26,786 nucleotides of DNA from CAYLHS01 sp964383535 (GCA_964383535.1 CAYLHS010000025.1:1-26786); one strand, 5' to 3'. Counted from the stretch's first letter, positions 1 to 8,849 are shown. Made by a program: numbers and translations. The notes: generated by a model from the letters alone, not told the origin.

Positions 1-327
1 AACTCGATCCGGCGTTTCATCCTGTCCACCGACCAGTACGAGTTCATCGAGTTCACCCCCACGAAGATCGAGGGCCTGCCCGCGTCGATCGACGTGGGTA
101 GCTCGTTCAGTTTCACCGTGACAGGGGACCTGACGATCAAGGACACGACCAAGTCGGTGACGTTTGACGTGACGGCGACGCTGGTGTCCGACAGTCAGAT
201 CGAGGGCACGGCGACCACCTCGGTCACACGGTCGGAGTTCGGGATAACGATCCCCTCGGTGCCGTTCGTTGCCGATGTGTCCGAGGACGTGGGATTGGAA
301 CTCGACTTCGTTGCAACGGCCGGTTGA
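1..327 (+). CDS. YceI-family protein, C-terminal part
   Basis: The reading frame is open from the first base, so the gene starts outside the window. The visible 108 residues look like the C-terminal half of a YceI-like lipid-binding beta-barrel: a segment reading FTVTGDLTIKDTTKSVTFDV is the typical YceI strand pair, followed by an E/F-rich end (RSEFGITIPSV, then DVGLELDFVA). YceI proteins bind isoprenoid or other amphiphilic lipids, usually in the cell envelope. The N-terminus and any signal peptide cannot be seen. Its stop codon overlaps the -35 hexamer of the next gene's promoter, so imuA' is likely transcribed separately. The family call is firm; the ligand is unknown. Confidence 0.85.
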   Translation, partial: NSIRRFILSTDQYEFIEFTPTKIEGLPASIDVGSSFSFTVTGDLTIKDTTKSVTFDVTATLVSDSQIEGTATTSVTRSEFGITIPSVPFVADVSEDVGLELDFVATAG

Positions 328-353
328 CGAATCGAACATATGTTCGATAGAGT
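324..353 (+). promoter_or_regulatory. SOS promoter of imuA' with LexA box
   Basis: A perfect 18-bp palindrome ATCGAACATATGTTCGAT lies at 331-348. It matches the actinobacterial LexA consensus TCGAAC-N4-GTTCGA at all specified bases. It fills the spacer between a good -35 (TTGACG, 324-329) and a -10 (TAGAGT, 348-353), 18 bp apart, so bound LexA would block RNA polymerase directly. The same 18 bases recur in front of imuB and dnaE2. Confidence 0.9.
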
Positions 354-963
354 GTCCTTCTTGGAGGACACATACGAAACGTCGCTGTTCTCCCTCCAGG
401 CAGGACACGTGGTTTCGCTGGTGGGAGCTCCCGGCACGGGTCTGACTCGTATTGCGTTGATGCTTCTCACCGAACCCGCTCGAATCGCGCCGGTCGCCTG
501 TGTAGACGTCAGGGGTTGGCTGCATCCTCCTGCGGCGTGGGAGGTTGGGATCGACCCCGACCGGTTGGTCGTCGTCCGTAACCGTGATCGTCTCCAATGG
601 CCGGGGATCACCGCCGCGCTCTTGGAAGGGATGGCTGCGGTGTATGCGGAGGTACCCGACAGGCTGCCCGACCAGATCCTGCGCCGCCTTGCGGCGCTCG
701 CCAGGTCGCGTCGCACGGCATTGGTGCTGCGGCCACTGTCCGGTCGACTTCCATCAGGTATCGCGCATCTCAGAATGCGTGGCGTGGGTGTCGAGTGGGA
801 AGGAACCGATGCTGGACATGGGCGCCTGTCGAGGCGCCGCGTCTTCCTCGAGGTGTCCGGTAAGAATCTTCCCGAGCAGATGGTCGAATTGGAGGATGGA
901 GGGGCTCACTTCGTGAGCCGTACCCCGTACCCCGTACCTCGCACCGCGGCCAGCGGTGGATGA
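340..963 (+). CDS. imuA': ImuA'-like SOS mutasome protein (degenerate RecA fold)
   Basis: A 207-aa protein with a RecA-like beginning: a VVSLVGAPGTGLT loop around residues 24-36 sits where a Walker A motif would be, but the lysine is replaced by Leu35, so ATP binding is doubtful. In mycobacteria ImuA' works with ImuB and DnaE2 in damage-induced mutagenesis. The assignment rests on the short RecA-like fold, the LexA box and the presence of imuB and dnaE2 on the same strand. The start is uncertain. ATG340 lies inside the LexA box, and every copy of this palindrome contains ATG by chance. The promoter geometry puts the transcription start near 360, so TTG361 (in frame, 7 nt after the -10) or a later codon may be the real start. 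The last 20 residues are encoded by hairpin and tandem-repeat DNA. Confidence 0.72.
   Translation: MFDRVSFLEDTYETSLFSLQAGHVVSLVGAPGTGLTRIALMLLTEPARIAPVACVDVRGWLHPPAAWEVGIDPDRLVVVRNRDRLQWPGITAALLEGMAAVYAEVPDRLPDQILRRLAALARSRRTALVLRPLSGRLPSGIAHLRMRGVGVEWEGTDAGHGRLSRRRVFLEVSGKNLPEQMVELEDGGAHFVSRTPYPVPRTAASGG
903..958. repeat. Two hairpins flanking a 7-bp tandem repeat
   Basis: The 3' end of imuA' holds a perfect 7-bp stem with a 3-nt loop (GGCTCAC-TTC-GTGAGCC, 903-919). Three tandem 7-bp units follow (GTACCCC, GTACCCC, GTACCTC, 920-940), then a 6-bp stem (CACCGC/GCGGTG, 942-958). It may act as a terminator or be a small dispersed repeat. No T-tract follows. Confidence 0.55.
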
Positions 964-1030
964 ACGCGTACAAGTGGAGCCGCGGCACAGCTCGCCCCGC
1001 GGTCTCTTGTGAGTTCCGCGCTCCGGCCGA

Positions 1031-1058
1031 GGACTGAAGACTGAGGACTGAAGACTGA
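1031..1058. repeat. 14-bp direct repeat, two copies
   Basis: GGACTGAAGACTGA occurs twice in exact tandem (1031-1044 and 1045-1058), in the gap between the convergent imuA' and zwf genes. The unit is itself two related 7-mers (GGACTGA, AGACTGA). The rest of the 96-base gap shows no further feature. Confidence 0.85.
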
Positions 1059-1059
1059 C

Positions 1060-2447
<1,388 letters not shown>

Positions 2448-2451
<4 letters not shown>

Positions 2452-2912
2452 GTGGTCTCCAGACGTTCGAGGATGGTGTCGAGCATGGCGGTGTGTGAGT
2501 CGAGCAGCGTGAGGATCTCCTCGATCTCGAGTTCGGCTCGCTGATTGATCTCGTAGTCGTTCTTGGCCTGGAGCCGGTCGAGTTCGGACGTGCGGTTCTG
2601 GCTCATCATGATGATGGGGGCCGCGTACGCCGCCTGAAACGACAGCATCAAGTTGAGAAGGATGAACGGGTACGGATCCCAGTGTTTGATCCAGCCGATC
2701 GCGTTGAGCAGAAGCCAGATCGCCAGAATGACCGACTGGATGATGATGAACCTCCAGGAGCCGACGGTCAGCGCGAACGCGTCGGCAACGCGGTCGCCGA
2801 AGGTCAGCTGCTTGTCGAACTCGCCGACGACGTCTCGCATCCTCGGAGTGGGCGCCGACTGTCGTTTGAGGCGGAATCGCTGGAGATGTTGTCTCGGATG
2901 GTCTCGTTCCAT
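2448..2912 (-). CDS. DUF1003 membrane protein
   Basis: A 154-aa protein with two hydrophobic helices (about residues 52-72, WRFIIIQSVILAIWLLLNAI, and 81-100, including PFILLNLMLSFQAAYAAPII). A typical DUF1003 tail follows, with MMSQNRTSELDRLQAKNDYEIN and a helical C-terminus. DUF1003 proteins are small inner-membrane proteins of unknown function. The start ATG2912 has a good Shine-Dalgarno (GAGGAG, complement of 2919-2924). It lies 23 bp after the MtfA-like gene and overlaps zwf by 4 bp, so it is an internal operon gene. Nothing in the sequence says what it does; any link with NADPH supply is only from position. Confidence 0.88.
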
Positions 2913-2935
2913 GGGTACTCCTCGATGTGCGCAGC

Positions 2936-3670
2936 CTACCGATCGAGCCTCTGGGCAGTGTCCTGCCCGTAGAACCTCGCCAGGATGTCGTAGAGGGACG
3001 GAAGCGATTGGCGGAGCGCTGCCGGCGTTTCGAAAAACGCCTCGGTGGCAACGGCGAACAACTCGGCCTCATTGGTGGCACCGTATGGATCGAGCGGAGG
3101 GACGGGGAACTCTCTGAGCGCACGAAGCGTGTGATCCATCGTTGTCTGCCATTCGATTCTGCTCTGTCGTCGCAGTGCAGGCACGCCGTCGGCGACACCG
3201 TCGAACATGTCGATCTTGTGGGCGAACTCGTGGAAGACCACGTTGCGGCCCCATTCTGGACGACGTGCCTGCCGAATCGCCGTGTCCCACACCACGAGCA
3301 CCGGTCCGTGGAGGCGGGCCTCCCCGAGCAGCGGCGTGGCGCCCCCGTCGACGATACCGTGGCCAATTCCATGAGCGCCCTCGCGTACCACTGTCGACGG
3401 GTAGACGATCACGGACGTGACGTCGCGATACCACTCGATGCCGAGTCCGAGAATCAGAAGGCACGCTTCGTAGGCGATGACGACCCGGATCGTGTCGGTG
3501 ACGTCGATGTCGATCCCTTCGAACCGGGTCTTGTCGAGGAACAGCCGAACGAGATCCTCCATGGATTCCTGCTCGGCATCGTCCAGCAGCCCGTACCAGG
3601 ACACGCTCCGGGCCAGCATCTCCCGCCACTCCTGGGGGAACGGGACCGACAGAGCTCTCTTCCGCGTCAC
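2936..3670 (-). CDS. mtfA: MtfA-like zinc peptidase (M90)
   Basis: A 244-aa protein with the zinc-binding HEFAH motif (HExxH) inside VVFHEFAHKIDMFDG, which is diagnostic of the MtfA/DgsA anti-repressor peptidase family. An EAFFETP segment further on probably supplies the third ligand region. In E. coli MtfA binds the glucose repressor Mlc and has aminopeptidase activity. No Mlc is visible here, so the target is unknown. I choose GTG3670 because it overlaps the glucoamylase stop as GTGA, the usual coupling arrangement in this operon; a TTG at 3730 gives a longer form with a poor start. It sits between glucoamylase and DUF1003-zwf, consistent with a role in carbohydrate handling. Confidence 0.85.
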   Translation of the reverse strand: MTRKRALSVPFPQEWREMLARSVSWYGLLDDAEQESMEDLVRLFLDKTRFEGIDIDVTDTIRVVIAYEACLLILGLGIEWYRDVTSVIVYPSTVVREGAHGIGHGIVDGGATPLLGEARLHGPVLVVWDTAIRQARRPEWGRNVVFHEFAHKIDMFDGVADGVPALRRQSRIEWQTTMDHTLRALREFPVPPLDPYGATNEAELFAVATEAFFETPAALRQSLPSLYDILARFYGQDTAQRLDR

Positions 3671-6006
3671 CGATCTCGCCCACCGGACGCCGACGGATCG
3701 ATCTGGACCCGATAGTTGGTGCCTTCCCAACGGTCGGCGAACTGGAACGTAAAGACCAACGTCGCGTTTTGGTTGAGGTGGGCGGTGGGCAGTACTGCGG
3801 TATGGACGCCGAGCCCCGGGTCGGTCGTCGCGATGTTCTGCTGGGTCGACCAGTCGTCAGCGGTCCATCGAATGGTCGCCGGCTCAGGAAGGAGGATGCG
3901 TAGTCCCATTCCGCGGGGGATGCTCCTGCACTTCTGTGATCGATTCCACGCGACGGCCGTCGATTCGGCGTGCGCACGGACGTACCGATCGAAGGAGTCG
4001 GCCGGCATGTCGAACACCTTCCCGTCGCGTAGGGAGCGCCGGAGACGAAGGTACTCGGCGTGGGCCCAGCACAGCGGCATGGCCGAGCCGGTCGGGCCGC
4101 CCTTCACGAGTTCACGCTCGGGAATGTCGGGTCCGTCCCACGACTGCTCGGGCAGCAGGAGGTCGCGGGCGGAATCGCGCATCGTCGCTGCAAGTCGCCG
4201 CGCCTGGTCCGCTCTGCCCGCAGCGAGCTCGTAGTGGGCACGTTCACCGGTCAGCAGCGGCCATACGCGGCCGATCCCGGTGCCGTCGAACGGTGACCCG
4301 TCTTCGTGCTCTCCGTAGCCGTCCTCGTCATACCGGTGCCAGACCGGTCCTTGCGGCAGGTCGGTTTTCAGGAGCGAGTCGATGACCTTCAGCGTGGAGA
4401 CGATCTTGGGGTCGTCCGGCGGACGGAGACCGAATCGGACGAGTGCGAGAGCGTCAGGGCTGACGATCTCCGACGGGGAAGCGAGGCTCTGCGTCGGCGG
4501 ACGGTTCTTGATGGGGATCCATCCTTCCTCGGGACTGTCGGTGTCGGGAGGTGCGATACGCACGTAGTAGCCGTCTACTCCGACTCGCGCCGCCAGAGGC
4601 GTGTCCTCGGCGTACAACCACTTCTCGATCTGCTCGTTCCACGAGTCGGCGACATCGCGAAGCAGACCCGCGGACTCGCCTTGTCCCACCCGGTCGGCGA
4701 AATGGGCGGCGGCCAGAAGCGCCGAGATCTCGGTGGCGAGCGTGAAGGGGGAGTAGCCGGGATCCTCTTCCCACCGATCCTCTGCCGAGACCGGGCCGTT
4801 CAGCATCAGGAACGCGGCAGCACTGCGAACCATCGGCCAGTACGAACCGGTTCTGATTTCGCACCGTGCCGCCAAGTCCACGGCGAGGATCGGCAGGGCC
4901 GTCTCGTCCATCTGGATGCCGGTCCAGTAGGGGGTGCCGTCGAGCCACATGTTTTGCGGCCAGTGGCCGTCCGACTCCTGAGTGGCTCGGAGGTACTCGA
5001 GCACTCTGGCCGCGGCGTCACTTCGACCGGCGGCGAGAAGTCCGGTCGCCGTCTCGACCAGGTCGCGTGACCACACGAGGTGGTAGCCGCCGATGTCATC
5101 GTCGCCCTTGGAGAAGCCCCACGGGATGGATAGCGAAGCAATCACGCCACCGGGGAACCCGACCGACTCATGGACCTCGAGCACACGAACGGAGGCGGCC
5201 TCGAGATCATCATCGATCTCAAGAGGATCCGCGCTCCACCCGGCGACGAAGCGTCGCTGTGATTCCTGGAACGCGCGAGAGAGCGATGATCGAACCTGGT
5301 AGCCGGCCTCGGCCGGTGTGGCGCCGAAGCCGACACCCACGACGAACGAGTCACCGTTCAACGCCGGCTCTCCGGCAAGGGCGACGTTCCCTCCCGTGGC
5401 GTGGTCGTACTGCCACGTCATCCGTCCGTGAGCGTTGATGTCCTGCCACGCATCCGAGACACCCACGAACCCGACGGATCTTGCCAGCCACGGGACGGTC
5501 GATCCGAGCGCCATCGCGGTCCCGGAGCCAGTTGCGAAGAGCATCGGCATTCCCTTGTAGTCGCCAAGCCATGCCTCGTTGTCGCTCCCTCGGTTGACGA
5601 GGTGCGGAGAGAGGAGTGCGGTCAGGTGGTAGTGGCTGTCGTCTGGTGGTGTGAAGCGAACCTGCTGGAGGAGGCAGTCGTGTGATGGATCGGTGATGAC
5701 CGTTTTCTCGACGCGGTGGCCGCCGGGGAACTCGTTGGTGATTTCGAAGCCGGGGATGAATCCATCGAGCCAGCGGTGATCGTGAGTTGCGTGACGCTTC
5801 TCTTCGAGGAAGAGGCCGTTGTCGGATGAGATCAAGAAGCCGAAATCCCTGGTGCAGGCAAGGTCTATGCGGGGGTAGTAGATCTCGTTCAGGATTCCGT
5901 GGCTGATGGTGAACCACACCCTGCCGCCGCGTGCCGTGCCGACTCCGGACTTGGCACTGGAGGTCCATCTGGGTGGGATGCCTGGCCGGCCGGGTGCCTC
6001 GCTCAT
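3667..6006 (-). CDS. GH15 glucoamylase / glucodextranase-like
   Basis: A 779-aa glycoside hydrolase family 15 enzyme that removes glucose from non-reducing ends of alpha-glucans. The N-terminal beta-sandwich (about residues 20-260) starts with GRVWFTISHGILNEIYYPRID. The (alpha/alpha)6 catalytic domain follows, with YHLVWSRDLVE (308-318), the probable general acid in RWEEDPGYSP (E413/E414) and the probable general base in PEQSWDG (E620). PLCWAHAEYLRL at 644-655 is also typical. A C-terminal beta domain ends the protein. There is no signal peptide, so it is probably cytoplasmic, acting on glycogen or trehalose-type substrates. ATG6006 fits the family N-terminus; the longer reading frame upstream runs antisense into imuB. 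It has no clear Shine-Dalgarno of its own. A TATCCT -10-like hexamer lies 9 nt upstream, and an 18-codon leader ORF ends at its start. Confidence 0.9.
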   Translation of the reverse strand: MSEAPGRPGIPPRWTSSAKSGVGTARGGRVWFTISHGILNEIYYPRIDLACTRDFGFLISSDNGLFLEEKRHATHDHRWLDGFIPGFEITNEFPGGHRVEKTVITDPSHDCLLQQVRFTPPDDSHYHLTALLSPHLVNRGSDNEAWLGDYKGMPMLFATGSGTAMALGSTVPWLARSVGFVGVSDAWQDINAHGRMTWQYDHATGGNVALAGEPALNGDSFVVGVGFGATPAEAGYQVRSSLSRAFQESQRRFVAGWSADPLEIDDDLEAASVRVLEVHESVGFPGGVIASLSIPWGFSKGDDDIGGYHLVWSRDLVETATGLLAAGRSDAAARVLEYLRATQESDGHWPQNMWLDGTPYWTGIQMDETALPILAVDLAARCEIRTGSYWPMVRSAAAFLMLNGPVSAEDRWEEDPGYSPFTLATEISALLAAAHFADRVGQGESAGLLRDVADSWNEQIEKWLYAEDTPLAARVGVDGYYVRIAPPDTDSPEEGWIPIKNRPPTQSLASPSEIVSPDALALVRFGLRPPDDPKIVSTLKVIDSLLKTDLPQGPVWHRYDEDGYGEHEDGSPFDGTGIGRVWPLLTGERAHYELAAGRADQARRLAATMRDSARDLLLPEQSWDGPDIPERELVKGGPTGSAMPLCWAHAEYLRLRRSLRDGKVFDMPADSFDRYVRAHAESTAVAWNRSQKCRSIPRGMGLRILLPEPATIRWTADDWSTQQNIATTDPGLGVHTAVLPTAHLNQNATLVFTFQFADRWEGTNYRVQIDPSASGGRDR

Positions 6007-6059
6007 GCAATGCGGAGGATAGTTGGGCTCTCTTGGTAGCAGCCCGTCTGGTGCCGCAT
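6003..6059 (-). CDS. Possible 18-aa leader ORF before glucoamylase
   Basis: On the minus strand, ATG6059 opens an 18-codon frame (MRHQTGCYQESPTILRIA). Its TGA overlaps the glucoamylase ATG as ATGA. It begins only a few bases downstream of the minus-strand TATGCT element (6074-6069) of the LexA palindrome. It could provide translational coupling to a gene that lacks a Shine-Dalgarno. A frame this short can arise by chance. Confidence 0.25.
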   Translation of the reverse strand: MRHQTGCYQESPTILRIA

Positions 6060-6066
6060 GGTATGG

Positions 6067-6098
6067 CAAGCATATCGAACATATGTTCGATATGCTTG
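6067..6098. promoter_or_regulatory. 32-bp perfect palindrome: LexA operator between imuB and GH15
   Basis: The LexA core ATCGAACATATGTTCGAT (6074-6091) sits inside a perfect palindrome of 32 bp whose outer arms are CAAGCAT and ATGCTTG. Because of the symmetry, a -10-like TATGCT hexamer abuts the LexA core on both strands: plus 6091-6096 and minus 6074-6069. On the plus strand 6 nt (TGGGGG) separate it from the imuB ATG, which predicts a leaderless transcript. On the minus strand the same arrangement points to a start near 6062, towards the glucoamylase-zwf operon. No strong -35 is visible on either side. Confidence 0.88.
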
Positions 6099-6102
6099 GG
6101 GG

Positions 6103-7536
6103 ATGGGGCGGACACTGTGCGTGTGGTTTCCGAAATGGCCGCTGCGCGAAGGGCAGCAAGGGCGGCCGTGCATCGTCATCGATACGGACAACCGTGTCGT
6201 CGCCGTCAACGAGGTGGCGGCATTCGAGGGGGTGACCCTGGGGATGCGCCGTGGGGAGGCGGAGGCGCTCTGTCCTGGTGGTGCGACGCTGGAGCGGGAC
6301 CTCGGGGCCGAGGTGGCGGCATTCGAGCCGGTCGTTGCCGCTGTCGAACAGGTGGTGCCCCGCGTCGAGGTCGCCGCACCAGGGCTCGCGTTCGTACGCA
6401 TCGAAGGTGCGGTGCGTTACTACGGAGGGGAGGAGGCGGTGCTTGCCGAGGTCGTCGCTGCCGTCGATGAACGGGCGGCAGGTGGCCTGTTTGCAGTCGC
6501 GCAGGGACCATTCGCCGCTCGATTGGCGGCTGCTCCGGCGCCAGGGAAGATCGTACGTGACGACGCAGCGTTCCTCTCGGATCTCGATGTGCGTGTACTC
6601 GGGATGGATGAACTCGTTGCGACGTTCCGGTGGCTCGGCGTGCACACGCTCGGCTCTTTGGCACGTCTTCCGAGAGCGGCTGTGCTCTCGAGATTCGGGA
6701 GCGACGGCGCACAGGCGCACCGCCTCGCATCGGGGGAGGATCGCACGCCGGCGCCGAGAGCGGTCCCGGAGGACGTGGTCGTGGAGGACAGATTCGAGGA
6801 GCCACTCGTGCTCGTCGATCAGGCAGGGTTTGCGGCCCGGTCATTGGCGCGCCAACTGATCGAGGCGCTCGGCGGCGTCGCTCCGCACCGTATCGAGATC
6901 ACGGTCGTTGCAGCGAACGGCACTGAACGATCGAGAGTGTGGAGGAGTTCCGATCCGTTCGACGAGGCGATGGTGGCCGACCGTGTGTGGTGGCAGCTCA
7001 GGGCGTGGATGGAGTCGGCCGGTGTACCCGGTGGAGTCGGGTCGATGCGGATCGTTCCCGCAGACCTCTCATCAGAAGGACGGGCGCTCTCGCTGTTCGA
7101 GGACGTCGCTGCGCGCCTCGATGCCGAGCGCGCGCTTGCCAGGGTCCAAACGCTCGCCGGGTCTGATGCGGTAGTTCAGGCAACGCCGCGAGGGGGGCGA
7201 AGCCCTACAGGGCGGGTTCGGTGGCGCCGTTGGGGTGAGCAGGCTCGGCGAGAGGATGGGTCGCCGTGGCCTGGTGCCACTCCGCCACCTGCTCCGGCGC
7301 TGGTGGTCCCGGAACCTCGCCCGATCGACATCGAGTGGGATGGGGGAGTGCCGGTACGAGTTCGGTTGCGGAGCAGATGGGAGGGGGTGGTGTCGTGGGC
7401 GGGGCCGTGGCGTGAAACCGGCCGGTGGTGGAACGGCGAGATGGCTGCGAGCCGCTACCAGGTGGTTACGACCGCCGGCGCGCTGTTGTGTGAAGTGCGG
7501 GACGGTCGAACCTATCTGACGGGGGTGTACGACTGA
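6103..7536 (+). CDS. imuB: ImuB, catalytically degenerate Y-family polymerase homologue
   Basis: A 477-aa Y-family-like protein that acts as the hub of the mutasome, linking DnaE2, ImuA' and the sliding clamp. The N-terminus CVWFPKWP (6-13) lacks the first catalytic aspartate of true Y-family polymerases. The FVRIEGAVRYYGGEEA region (97-112) stands where the catalytic acidic pair would be, and that pair is absent, as in known ImuB proteins. A thumb/HhH-like region (TLGSLARLPRAAVLSRFGSDG, 182-202) and little-finger domain follow. RALSLFEDV (327-335) resembles a clamp-binding QL(S/D)LF motif with Ala in place of Gln. A Pro-rich linker and a C-terminal domain end in GVYD. ATG6103 fits the family and lies 6 nt after the -10 TATGCT. 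A longer in-frame start at 6058 would be upstream of the operator. Confidence 0.9.
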   Translation: MGRTLCVWFPKWPLREGQQGRPCIVIDTDNRVVAVNEVAAFEGVTLGMRRGEAEALCPGGATLERDLGAEVAAFEPVVAAVEQVVPRVEVAAPGLAFVRIEGAVRYYGGEEAVLAEVVAAVDERAAGGLFAVAQGPFAARLAAAPAPGKIVRDDAAFLSDLDVRVLGMDELVATFRWLGVHTLGSLARLPRAAVLSRFGSDGAQAHRLASGEDRTPAPRAVPEDVVVEDRFEEPLVLVDQAGFAARSLARQLIEALGGVAPHRIEITVVAANGTERSRVWRSSDPFDEAMVADRVWWQLRAWMESAGVPGGVGSMRIVPADLSSEGRALSLFEDVAARLDAERALARVQTLAGSDAVVQATPRGGRSPTGRVRWRRWGEQARREDGSPWPGATPPPAPALVVPEPRPIDIEWDGGVPVRVRLRSRWEGVVSWAGPWRETGRWWNGEMAASRYQVVTTAGALLCEVRDGRTYLTGVYD

Positions 7537-7608
7537 GACCGTTGCGCTGGGCGGGTTTTTCTTGCGTTCGCTCAGGACAGAGGTCTAGAAGCGGTCCCGA
7601 TTATTCGG

Positions 7609-7636
7609 TACGATACGAACACATGTTCGATAGCTT
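7609..7636 (+). promoter_or_regulatory. SOS promoter of DUF222-HNH gene with LexA box
   Basis: TACGAACACATGTTCGAT (7614-7631) matches the LexA consensus at 11 of 12 specified bases; the left half has A instead of the first T. Two -10-like hexamers flank the core. TACGAT (7609-7614) is 8 nt before ATG7623 and would give a leaderless mRNA. TAGCTT (7631-7636) is placed like the -10 of the other three SOS genes. Confidence 0.75.
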
Positions 7637-8849
7637 TGTAACGACGCTGGAGAGGCTGGAACCGGGACCGTTCTTGGCGGTGCTTGCTGCTGAGACAGAC
7701 ATCTCCCGAGTGCCTCCTCGCGCGAGGATCGCGCTGCTTCGCGCACGTCAGCGTATGGCATCCCACTACGAGGCGCTTGTGCTCGAAGGCGTCAACGCCG
7801 TGGCAGGAGACATGGCCGGCGAGATCGACAACCTCGAGCTCACTGCCGATGCAGCGTCCGCGGAGGTCGCAGCTGCGTTGTGTCTGACCCGCCGTTCTGC
7901 CGACGCACAGATCGACTGGGCCTACGAGATGTGGGAGCGGGTGCCACGGGTAGCCGAGATGTTGAAGGCGGGTCAGATCGATGTCCGCCGCGCCAAGACG
8001 ATCGTGTCAGGTGTTCAGCATCTGAACGTCGAGGTTGCGCAGAAGGTCGTTGACGCCATTGCGCCGCAGGCCGGTGATCTGACCACCGGTCAACTGGCCG
8101 CACAGCTCCGCAAGCTGTGTGCTCAGTCGGACCCCGACGACGCAGCGGATCGCTATCGGGAAGCCATTGAAGAGCGCCGTGTGGTCGTCGAGGCCAACCC
8201 ATCGGGCACCGCTCATCTACTCGGGATGGACCTGCCTCCCGAACGGGTCATGGCGGTCTCCGATCGGATCGACCGAATCGCTCGGAAGATGAAGGCCGCA
8301 GATCAGTCACGATCGATGGATCAGCTCCGTGCCGACGTCTTCATAGACCTGCTGGAAGGGAGGAGCACTGCCGTGGCCGGCGGCGTTGTCGATCTCAGAG
8401 TCGACCTCGACACGCTGGCCGGGCTGACCGAAGCTCCCGGTGAACTGGCCGGGTATGGGCCGGTCGTCGCCGACGTGGCCCGGCGGGTCGCTTCTGCCCG
8501 GCCACGCGCCGAGTGGCGGTGTACCGTCACCGACCACGACGGGGCGGTCATCTGGGAAGGGACCACCAAACGGCGCCCGTCGACCGCGCTGCGCCGTGGT
8601 GTCGAGCGCCGGTACCCGACGTGCGTGTTCCCCGGCTGCCGGATGCCGGCTCGAGCCTGCGATCTCGACCACAGAATCCCGTGGGGTGAAGGCGGAGTCA
8701 CCTGCGAATGCAACCTTGCGCCGCTCTGCCGCTACCACCACCGGATTCGACACGAGGCAGGGTGGACCTACGACCGACGCCCCAGAGGCGACCATGTCTG
8801 GACCAGCCCGACCGGGGCCGTCTACACCACCAGCGGCCAATCGCCGTAG
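7623..8849 (+). CDS. DUF222 / 13E12-repeat-type HNH endonuclease
   Basis: A 408-aa protein with an N-terminal helical DUF222 domain (roughly residues 20-290) and a C-terminal HNH nuclease domain. The nuclease motif CVFPGC...DLDHRIPWGEGG...CNLAPLCRYHHRIRH contains the catalytic His of DLDH (H350), the Asn, the paired histidines and four zinc-type cysteines. All HNH residues are intact, so it is probably active. This is the 13E12 repeat family, abundant in actinobacteria; its biological role is poorly known. ATG7623 lies within the LexA box. If the hexamer at 7631 were the -10, translation would have to begin further downstream (TTG7674 or GTG7680). Its placement right after imuB, with its own LexA box, puts it in the SOS regulon by inference. 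Confidence 0.85.
   Translation: MFDSFVTTLERLEPGPFLAVLAAETDISRVPPRARIALLRARQRMASHYEALVLEGVNAVAGDMAGEIDNLELTADAASAEVAAALCLTRRSADAQIDWAYEMWERVPRVAEMLKAGQIDVRRAKTIVSGVQHLNVEVAQKVVDAIAPQAGDLTTGQLAAQLRKLCAQSDPDDAADRYREAIEERRVVVEANPSGTAHLLGMDLPPERVMAVSDRIDRIARKMKAADQSRSMDQLRADVFIDLLEGRSTAVAGGVVDLRVDLDTLAGLTEAPGELAGYGPVVADVARRVASARPRAEWRCTVTDHDGAVIWEGTTKRRPSTALRRGVERRYPTCVFPGCRMPARACDLDHRIPWGEGGVTCECNLAPLCRYHHRIRHEAGWTYDRRPRGDHVWTSPTGAVYTTSGQSP

Noticed and set aside
3198..3215. GTCGAACATGTCGAT in the mtfA gene
   Set aside because: Only one half-site is intact; inside coding sequence and far from any start.
6207..6844. Long minus-strand frames opposite imuB, including the upstream extension of the glucoamylase frame
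   Set aside because: Arg/Pro-rich shadow translations of a high-GC gene; glucoamylase homology begins at 6006.
7537..7565. Possible terminator after imuB (GGCGGGTTTTTC)
   Set aside because: There is a short T-run but no convincing stem before it.
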